The notes below the pieces were generated by a model. It did no database searches, had not been told where the DNA came from, and worked only from the letters and a program-made list of their open reading frames with translations. Shown piece after piece: positions 35,661-42,217 of a stretch of 42,217 nt of DNA. Source of the DNA: Planctomycetia bacterium (GTDB taxonomy: Bacteria > Planctomycetota > Phycisphaerae > Phycisphaerales > SM1A02). The first letter of the stretch is position 1. Each line of letters begins with the position of its first letter. The translations under genes and the position numbers were made by a program. The DNA lies in NCBI GenBank assembly GCA_005789005.1, contig SYAD01000095.1, positions 1 to 42,217 on the forward strand, read 5' to 3'.

Positions 35661-37454
35661 TCAAGCGATCGGCGCGGCGGCGCTGTTGTGAAACGCGCGG
35701 AATTGATCAGCCTGCTCGCGGCCAAAGTAATAATCTTGAACGCGGGTGGGCATTTTCCGCAAGTCCATGAACATCAGCCCGTCCACCACATTGCCAAAGT
35801 CTGGATCCACATTGAAGGCGATCAAACGCGCGTTCAACTTGAGATATTGCCGCAACAACACCGGCATTTTGCGGCCATCGGCTTCTACTTCTTGGATGAG
35901 TCGATCCACGTCGGCGACATTGCGAACCGCTGCGTGCGTGTGCGCTGGATCCCAATCCAAAAACGGCTCCATGACTGGCGGATTTTTTGGCTTCACATCT
36001 TTTACAAATCGATCAATGGCGTGATGCGTTTTTAGAAACGCCATAATGAGCCGCTTGGACATGCTTTGATATGCGTCCGAAATACTGACGGGGCCAAGCA
36101 GGATTGCGTACTGCGGCCGCTGCAACGCGAAGCGCGCAATGCCGCGCCACAGCAGCAACAACGGCATTGGTTTCTTTTGATGCGCGCGCGCAACCCAACT
36201 TCTTCCAAGCTCCAGCGCTGGCCCTAGCGACTTCAACATGCTGGGCGAATAATCAAACAGCGTGCTGGTGTACAAGCCGTCAATTCCGTGTGCGGCAAGA
36301 ATTTCATCGGTCAAGCCCATGCGATAGCCGCCCATGACTTCTTGCGTGCGCGTGTTCCACACCAGCAATTGCCGGTAGTGGCGGTCGAAGCGATCTATAT
36401 CAATGGCTTTGCCCGAGCCTTCGCCAACGGCGCGAAAGGCCTCCTCACGCAAGCGGCCAATTTCCAACATGGTCAACGGAATTTTTTCGCTTTGCGTGCA
36501 CCACACTTCGCACTCGCCTTGCTTGAGCAACAAATCGGATTGTGGCAGGCCTGAAATTTCGGCGGCTAATTCTTCGGGCGCGTGTTGCGGTTTTTCAAGC
36601 AACGGCGTTGTGTAGGCAATGGCGCCTGCATTGGCGGCTTTTTCATCCAGTCGCGCGCGCAATAAATATGTGCGCAAGCGGAAATATCCGATCAATTCTT
36701 CGTCGCCTTTGTATGTCGCAAATTCGCTGGCTTCAATAGGCGTGCCCACCGCCACTGAAATTTTCTTGCCAAACTGAAGTGGATAGCAATGCGCCAATAA
36801 CGCCGTGCGCAACATTGGATGAATCAAACCCGCCAGTTGAAACCACCATGGATTTCGCCCCGCGATAAACACTGGCAATACCGCGGGCTGAGTAATGCGC
36901 GCCAACTTTGCAATTTGCGTTTGCCACAACGCGTCCACGGCGCGCCAACGAGTCCACGTGGAATGACTGACTTCGCCCGAAGGGAAAACGCAAAGACATC
37001 CGCCATCGGAAAGCCAGCGCAACGCTTCGCGCAATGTGTTCATATTGGTGGCGACGGTTGGCTTGCCAATAATTTTCACGCCCAGCGAACGCTCCGCCAC
37101 CACGGGAATTTGACACAAGAGCTCATTGGCAATAAATCTCACATCGCCGCGCACCGAGTCCATCAGCGTGGAAATCACCTGCGTGTCCGGCGCGCCCATT
37201 GGATGATTCGCCACCACCAGCAGCGCGCCAGTTTTTGGAATGCGCTCGCGGTCCTCCGCGGAACACTCGGTGTACATGCGCGTGGCGCGGTTCAACGCGT
37301 CAATCAATTTTCCATCACCAACAATTTGGTGCGACTTCTCAACCACATTTTCAACGCGGTAGATGCCCGTGATAATGCGAATGATGGGCCAAAGAAAATT
37401 TGCGATTTTTGCGCGAGGCGGTCGGACTCGAAATGGTTTTATTTTTTCTGCCAT
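35661..37454 (-). CDS. Fused PlsC-like O-acyltransferase and OlsB-like N-acyltransferase (OlsF-type organisation)
   Basis: N-terminal acyltransferase 'GALLVVANHPMGAPD...CVFPSGEVS', C-terminal acyl-transferring domain 'TRTQEVMGGYRMG...LFDYSPSMLKSLGPALELGRSWVARAHQKKPMPLLLLWRGIARF'; likely start ATG 37454. Confidence 0.8.
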   Translation of the reverse strand: MAEKIKPFRVRPPRAKIANFLWPIIRIITGIYRVENVVEKSHQIVGDGKLIDALNRATRMYTECSAEDRERIPKTGALLVVANHPMGAPDTQVISTLMDSVRGDVRFIANELLCQIPVVAERSLGVKIIGKPTVATNMNTLREALRWLSDGGCLCVFPSGEVSHSTWTRWRAVDALWQTQIAKLARITQPAVLPVFIAGRNPWWFQLAGLIHPMLRTALLAHCYPLQFGKKISVAVGTPIEASEFATYKGDEELIGYFRLRTYLLRARLDEKAANAGAIAYTTPLLEKPQHAPEELAAEISGLPQSDLLLKQGECEVWCTQSEKIPLTMLEIGRLREEAFRAVGEGSGKAIDIDRFDRHYRQLLVWNTRTQEVMGGYRMGLTDEILAAHGIDGLYTSTLFDYSPSMLKSLGPALELGRSWVARAHQKKPMPLLLLWRGIARFALQRPQYAILLGPVSISDAYQSMSKRLIMAFLKTHHAIDRFVKDVKPKNPPVMEPFLDWDPAHTHAAVRNVADVDRLIQEVEADGRKMPVLLRQYLKLNARLIAFNVDPDFGNVVDGLMFMDLRKMPTRVQDYYFGREQADQFRAFHNSAAAPIA

Positions 37455-37538
37455 TTGAATTGCGCCGATTATCTTGCACGCAACGTAGCGCGGGTATTCA
37501 CCAATTATAAAAATTGCGTGAAATCCGCGAGTGAAGAA

Positions 37539-37613
37539 TGACCCCAAGGGGATTTGAACCCCTGTAGCCACCTTGAAAGGGTGGTGTCCTAAGCCAGGCT
37601 AGACGATGGGGCC
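37539..37613 (-). tRNA. tRNA-Glu (anticodon TTC)
   Basis: Minus strand GGCCCCATCGTCTAGCCTGGCTTAGGACACCACCCTTTCAAGGTGGCTACAGGGGTTCAAATCCCCTTGGGGTCA; anticodon loop CTTTCAA. Confidence 0.95.
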
Positions 37614-37682
37614 GGCGAACAATGGACTATAGAGTGAACGAGCGAAATCGTCGAACGACTCTTGCAAACAGTAAAGTGAAAG

Positions 37683-37757
37683 TGACCCCAAGGGGATTCG
37701 AACCCCTGTTCCATCCGTGAGAGGGATATGTCCTAAGCCGGGCTAGACGATGGGGCC
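37683..37757 (-). tRNA. tRNA-Glu (anticodon CTC)
   Basis: Minus strand GGCCCCATCGTCTAGCCCGGCTTAGGACATATCCCTCTCACGGATGGAACAGGGGTTCGAATCCCCTTGGGGTCA; anticodon loop CTCTCAC. Confidence 0.95.
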
Positions 37758-37807
37758 AAACAAGCGCCAATACAAACAGATTCACGGATCAATTCAGTAG
37801 CGGAAAG

Positions 37808-37835
37808 AGTATAGCGAGCAAGTTCAACGCCACAA
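37808..37835 (-). promoter_or_regulatory. Putative promoter of the tRNA-Glu pair
   Basis: Minus strand TTGTGG - 16 nt - TATACT. Confidence 0.45.
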
Positions 37836-37967
37836 ACCACTTGACAATACGCTGAAATTGAGGGCGTGGAGCGCTTTCTGGCTGGCATATTTATTTGATT
37901 TCATTCATGCCTTGATGATTGGCGCGCTCTTGCCGCTGCACAGACAAGATCGGATACCGTAATTGAT

Positions 37968-38675
37968 ATGACCACCACCCTGATGTTGTGCGCCATGAAT
38001 TTTGAAAGCGACATTGCCAGCAAGCGCTTGGGCAAGCGCTGTGTGATCCGCACCATTGGAGTTGGCGAACATTGCGCGCACGCGCTGAAAGATTTGGCCA
38101 ATGAATTTGGCGCGGGACCACATGTGATTTTGTGCGGTCTCGCCGGCGGATTAAGCGCGCGCGCCAAGTTGGGCCAGGCGTATGTCGCTTCGCATGTGAC
38201 CGCGCCCAATGGCAACGTGATACCCGCGCCGTGGATGCCAAGCGGCGTGAACGCGCCGCCGCTTGCGTCAATCGAATCGGCGTCGGTTGCTACACCCATG
38301 AATTCCGCGGCACTGCCGCTTTTTTGCGCTGATGTTTTGCTGGCCGACACGCATGTGAAAGAGCAAACCGCGCGGCAATTTTCCTGCGACATGGTGGACA
38401 TGGAGTCCGCGCACTTTGCGCGCGTAGCGGCGCAAGCCGGTTGGCGCTGGCTGATTGTTCGTGGCGTGAGCGATGATGTTCAAACGCAACTTCCGCCCGG
38501 CGTGTTCAACTTTGTCAATGCCGCAGGTGCCCCGCGCCCTTTGGCCATCGCACTGCATGTGGCCACGCATCCGTGGCAAATTCCATTGCTGCGGCACTTG
38601 GGGCAAAAATCCACGTTGGCCATGAACAACGCGTGCGATATTGTTGAGCGCGCGTTGATGGAGTTGCCTTCATGA
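37968..38675 (+). CDS. Nucleoside phosphorylase / MTA-SAH nucleosidase-superfamily protein
   Basis: 235 aa; 'VILCGLAGGLSARAKLGQAYVASHV', 'CDMVDMESAHFARVAAQAGWRWLIVRGVSDD'. Confidence 0.85.
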   Translation: MTTTLMLCAMNFESDIASKRLGKRCVIRTIGVGEHCAHALKDLANEFGAGPHVILCGLAGGLSARAKLGQAYVASHVTAPNGNVIPAPWMPSGVNAPPLASIESASVATPMNSAALPLFCADVLLADTHVKEQTARQFSCDMVDMESAHFARVAAQAGWRWLIVRGVSDDVQTQLPPGVFNFVNAAGAPRPLAIALHVATHPWQIPLLRHLGQKSTLAMNNACDIVERALMELPS

Positions 38676-38755
38676 GCGCAGTCTGCGCGCGAGTGCGTTG
38701 TCTGCGTGCGCGTGCGCATGAAATGCAACGCACATTGATAGGGCGACCTTCATGA
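38672..38755 (+). CDS. Possible 27-aa bridging ORF between the phosphorylase gene and nadD
   Basis: MSAVCARVRCLRARAHEMQRTLIGRPS*; ATGA overlaps at both ends. Confidence 0.2.
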   Translation: MSAVCARVRCLRARAHEMQRTLIGRPS

Positions 38756-39372
38756 GCGCGCGCAAAGTGCTTGTGTTTGGCGGCTCTTTTAATCCGCCGC
38801 ATCGGCGCCATGTTTCATTGGCGCAACAAGCGGCCGCGGCCATTGGCGCCGATGAAATTCGCGTGATTCCCGCCAATATCAATCCACAGCGACAAGAGCA
38901 ACCCCCCGCTTCGGCGCGCCACCGCGAGGCCATGTTGCGTATCGCGTTTGGTGGCCAAGCTCGCGCGGTGATTGACACGCAAGAGATCGAGCGCGGCGGC
39001 GCGAGTTTCACGGTGGACACGCTGAAAAATCTGCGCGCGCAATTTCCACACGAGCAGTTTTTTCTACTGATTGGTGGCGATCAAGCGATGAACTTTTATT
39101 CCTGGAAAGATCCGCAAGGAATTCTTGCCCTTGCCACGCCGGTGGTTGTGCCGCGCGCTCCACTGAGTGCGCCAGAACTTCTACAACACATCGCCGCGCG
39201 CCAAGATGCCGCCACCGAGGACTTGTGGCGCCCGTGGATTCTTCCGCTTGAAGCCGCGGGGGATTCAAGCACGCAACTGCGCGACAACATTGTGGCCGGC
39301 GCGGCTTTGGATGAGACGCTGATCGATCCCCAAGTGCTGGCGTACATCAAGCAACATTCGCTTTATCTCTAG
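38752..39372 (+). CDS. nadD: Nicotinate-nucleotide adenylyltransferase
   Basis: 206 aa; 'VLVFGGSFNPPHRRHVSLAQQA', 'SFTVDTLKNLRAQFPHEQFFLLIGGDQAMNFYSWKDP'. Confidence 0.92.
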   Translation: MSARKVLVFGGSFNPPHRRHVSLAQQAAAAIGADEIRVIPANINPQRQEQPPASARHREAMLRIAFGGQARAVIDTQEIERGGASFTVDTLKNLRAQFPHEQFFLLIGGDQAMNFYSWKDPQGILALATPVVVPRAPLSAPELLQHIAARQDAATEDLWRPWILPLEAAGDSSTQLRDNIVAGAALDETLIDPQVLAYIKQHSLYL

Positions 39373-39417
39373 GCAAAAGGCGTGGCATGTGCGGCACGCG
39401 ATGAAGCATGTGCGGCA

Positions 39418-39435
39418 ACGCATATCGATATGCGT
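39418..39435. repeat. Perfect 18-bp palindrome
   Basis: ACGCATATCGATATGCGT. Confidence 0.95.
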
Positions 39436-39445
39436 ATCTCCGCAA

Positions 39446-39481
39446 ATATCACCGGACATATCACCCCAGATATCACCAAGG
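39446..39481. repeat. Three imperfect 12-bp tandem repeats (ATATCACCNNNN)
   Basis: ATATCACCGGAC ATATCACCCCAG ATATCACCAAGG. Confidence 0.85.
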
Positions 39482-40447
39482 ATCTTCTTCGACCAAATGC
39501 ACCTCGGATTTTCTGCCCTTCATTGGCAGATGGTCCAAGGCTTCCGGCCGCTCATCAAAGGCCACGCGGTCAAGCGTGTAAAAACTTTGCAGCAACCAGC
39601 GATTCTCTATTTGTAAACGCTCGCGCGCCAACCGATCAACTTCAGCCGTGTTTTTAGCGGTCAGCCAAAATGTGATGTAACCGCCGGATGGATGCTCATT
39701 GGTGTCGTCGCTGTTGAGATCAAGGCAGACGGCAATGGAGTGCCACAGCGTGCTGCCAAGTTCGCGCCCAGCCTCGTCCACATTGGTGTCTGGATCCACA
39801 TCAAGTTCAAGACCCCAACATTCGCGCACTTGCAAAAGAATTTCGTCAAGGTCGGGGCTTTGATCATCCTCGATCGCCAAGACATCGCGCACATGCGACG
39901 GCGGAGACAACACTTCATCCAGGGAATCGGGCCAGGTCTCCTCCACTTCGCGCAGTGAATGGCGGCGCAACATGCGCTCCACCGTTTCCTTGTTGTCCAC
40001 CGCGACATGAATCAACAAACCTTTCCACGAATCGAGGAACACCTCAACAAATGGCTCCTCCGAGTTTGCGCCCACGCCAATGCTGGCGTCCTCCATGATG
40101 ACGGGCTCAAAGCCCTCCCAAATCTCAAGGAAGGACTCGAAAGCAATCGGCTCGCGGCCCATGAACACATCCACGCTGCGGTACGCGTCGCGGCTGCCAA
40201 CCTCCATGATCGGCGTCACTTGTTCGGGCAGCAAACCCAACGCCTCGCGCACAAGTCCAACCATGCGGTCATGGCTGCTGACTATGTGAAAAGAAAATGT
40301 ATCGGGCTCACCCTCCTCGCCCTCGTGAAACTCAAGCGTGTAGCCCTGGGTTGGACTGGGCAAATTGATGGGCTGAATTCCAAGCGGAAGCGCGAAGCCA
40401 TCAATGACGGCGCGCTCCAAATCATTTCGTATTTTATATTCGCGCAT
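39473..40447 (-). CDS. Hypothetical acidic protein
   Basis: ORF to 40486; likely ATG 40447 (MREYKIRNDLERAVIDGFALPLGIQP); no family recognised. Confidence 0.65.
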   Translation of the reverse strand: MREYKIRNDLERAVIDGFALPLGIQPINLPSPTQGYTLEFHEGEEGEPDTFSFHIVSSHDRMVGLVREALGLLPEQVTPIMEVGSRDAYRSVDVFMGREPIAFESFLEIWEGFEPVIMEDASIGVGANSEEPFVEVFLDSWKGLLIHVAVDNKETVERMLRRHSLREVEETWPDSLDEVLSPPSHVRDVLAIEDDQSPDLDEILLQVRECWGLELDVDPDTNVDEAGRELGSTLWHSIAVCLDLNSDDTNEHPSGGYITFWLTAKNTAEVDRLARERLQIENRWLLQSFYTLDRVAFDERPEALDHLPMKGRKSEVHLVEEDPW

Positions 40448-40606
40448 CGGACAGAAAATTCTCCAACGCAGATGGTAACTGCCCAACGCCTATGGACAAA
40501 ACACTGTTTCAAGCGGAAATTTTGGGCATTTTAAAGATGCATTGCTGCGCGCGAAATTGTGGCCAAGCGCGTCGGCTACGCCAGCCACGGGCGTGGTCCG
40601 ATTCGA

Positions 40607-41335
40607 TCACTCGCCCAAGTAGGCCTCTTGCACCCGCCGATCATCGAGCAACTCACGGCCCAAGCCCGAGAGCGTGATGGAGCCAGTCTCCATGACGTAG
40701 CCACGGTCGGCAAGGCGCAAGGCCGCGCGCGCATTTTGTTCCACTAATAAAATCGTCATACCTTCGTCGCGCAACTGTTTGATGGCTTCAAAAATTCGCA
40801 CCACCAAGATTGGCGCGATGCCCATGCTTGGCTCATCCATCATCAACATGCGCGGCTCGCTCATAAGCGCGCGGCCAATGGCCAACATTTGTTGCTCGCC
40901 ACCAGAAAGCGTTCCACCCTGTTGACGATCGCGCTCCTTGAGAATTGGAAAGAGCGCGTACACGCGCTCCAAATCGCGGCTCATTGCCGATTGATCACTG
41001 CGAAGAAAGCCACCCATTTCTAAATTTTCTCGCACTGTGAGCCGAGGAAAAATCCGGCGGCCTTCTGGCACCTGCGCCAAGCCCATGCCCACCACACGAT
41101 CAGGCGGTGTGTTGGCCAAGTTGTTGCCCGCGAATTCAATCACACCCGCGCGCAAGCGTTGGATGCGCGAAATTGTCATTAATGTCGTGCTTTTCCCCGC
41201 GCCATTGGCGCCAATCAGCGTGACAATTTCGCGCTCGCGAACTTCCAGCGACACGGTGTGAAGCACATCCGATGGACCGTAGCCGGCGCGCACGCCGCGC
41301 ACACTAAGAAGAACTGGCGGGGAATTGTTGCTCAC
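40607..41335 (-). CDS. livF: Branched-chain amino acid ABC transporter ATP-binding protein LivF
   Basis: 242 aa; 'LIGANGAGKSTTLMTISRIQRLRAGVIEFAGNNLAN', 'LSGGEQQMLAIGRALMSEPRMLMMDEPSMGIAPILV'. Confidence 0.95.
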   Translation of the reverse strand: MSNNSPPVLLSVRGVRAGYGPSDVLHTVSLEVREREIVTLIGANGAGKSTTLMTISRIQRLRAGVIEFAGNNLANTPPDRVVGMGLAQVPEGRRIFPRLTVRENLEMGGFLRSDQSAMSRDLERVYALFPILKERDRQQGGTLSGGEQQMLAIGRALMSEPRMLMMDEPSMGIAPILVVRIFEAIKQLRDEGMTILLVEQNARAALRLADRGYVMETGSITLSGLGRELLDDRRVQEAYLGE

Positions 41336-42217
41336 CCTATTTCCTCCTTGCCCAAGTACGCCTCAATACAAGCCGGGTCGTTGCGAATGTGTTCAGGCGT
41401 GCCCTGCGCGATTTGCTTTCCAAAGTTCAGCACGCAAATTCGATCGCTGACTCCCATCACAACGCGCATGTGGTGCTCGATCAACAACACGGTCACGCCC
41501 GAGTCGCGGATGCGGCGGATGAGTTCCATCAGCGTTCCGGTTTCAGTTGGATTCATGCCCGCCGCGGGTTCATCCAATAATAAAATGCGCGGCTCGCCCG
41601 CAAGCGCGCGCGCAATTTCCAAGCGCCGCTGTAAACCGTATGGCAAATTTCTGGCGGCCTCACCGGCGCGCGCCTCTAGTCCGACAAAGCGCAGCAACTG
41701 CAAGGCCTTGGCCTGAGCCACGTCATTTTCCTTATAAAATCGCGGCAAACGAAACATATTTGTAAGAAAGCCGCAGTGCAATTTGGCGTGCATGCCAACT
41801 AAAACATTTTCAATCACGCTCAACTCGCCGAACAAGCGGATGTTTTGAAATGTCCGGCCCATGCCAGCGCGCGCGATCAAATCCGGAGTACGCCGAGCGC
41901 GTGACCAAAGCGTGACAAATCCACCAGCTCCTACCGCGAAACCAATCAGAGCGGGAAACAACACGGCCCACAATCCCATGTTCCACAAACTTGTTCCAAT
42001 AGAGCGCGCCGCTTGAGCGATTGGAAAAGGTTCGTCGTAGATGTAATTGGCCACGATCACATCTTTCCAAAGCGTGGTGGCGCGAATAGCCAACGTGACA
42101 AAGAACGCCAAGACAAATCCATTGAGCACCATGCGCGCAAATATGGCTGCGCTCCAATCTCGGCGAATTTCCTTGCCTTCAAATCGAACGCGCCCTTCGG
42201 TCGCTTGGTGTACGCCC
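41332..42217 (-). CDS. livG: Branched-chain amino acid ABC transporter ATP-binding protein LivG with a hydrophobic insertion (5' end beyond window)
   Basis: Frame stays open to the window edge (GVHQATEGRVRFEGKEIRRDW...), so the ATG at 42132 is internal; 'GMGRTFQNIRLFGELSVIENVLVG', 'YGLQRRLEIARALAGEPRILLLDEPAAGMNPTET'. Confidence 0.9.
   Translation of the reverse strand, partial: GVHQATEGRVRFEGKEIRRDWSAAIFARMVLNGFVLAFFVTLAIRATTLWKDVIVANYIYDEPFPIAQAARSIGTSLWNMGLWAVLFPALIGFAVGAGGFVTLWSRARRTPDLIARAGMGRTFQNIRLFGELSVIENVLVGMHAKLHCGFLTNMFRLPRFYKENDVAQAKALQLLRFVGLEARAGEAARNLPYGLQRRLEIARALAGEPRILLLDEPAAGMNPTETGTLMELIRRIRDSGVTVLLIEHHMRVVMGVSDRICVLNFGKQIAQGTPEHIRNDPACIEAYLGKEEIG

Noticed and set aside
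1-42217. Mobile elements, phage genes, toxin-antitoxin or defence islands
   Set aside because: No transposase, integrase, restriction, Cas or obvious toxin-antitoxin ORF was recognised anywhere in the window.

Overview
The 42.2 kb window looks like a bacterial chromosome segment of planctomycete (Phycisphaerae-like) character; that taxonomic call is an inference from gene content. It is mostly housekeeping genes: rpsD, ileS, mutS, obg, rpmA, dnaA, dapF, mraZ, csrA, aroB, nadD, livF/livG, three tRNAs (Ala-CGC, Glu-TTC, Glu-CTC), and several lineage-specific secreted or lipoprotein genes. No CRISPR array, transposase, integrase or prophage was seen. The strongest non-coding signal is on the minus strand at ~25216-25495, between mraZ and csrA. 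It is a ~270-nt intergenic RNA candidate with nine GGA motifs. Four of them have the exact form CANGGANG, three displayed in A-N-GGA-N hexaloops of hairpins and one in a larger apical loop. It ends in a 13-bp stem plus U-tract terminator. This is the architecture of a CsrB/RsmZ-type CsrA-sequestering RNA, placed directly upstream of csrA and directly downstream of a solitary mraZ that keeps a 10-bp-period MraZ-type operator. Other notable observations: a LivG ABC ATPase with a ~90-aa two-helix hydrophobic insertion between Walker A and Q-loop; a DegT-family protein whose PLP lysine and PLP-contacting Asp are replaced (K to R, D to N); a recurrent TANNNT-N6-8-start-codon pattern suggesting leaderless mRNAs; a ParA paired with a degenerate MinD/FlhG-like partner; an IleS with an eroded C-terminal zinc motif; tandem repeats at both ends of the dnaA locus; and short ORFs missed by the ORF track.
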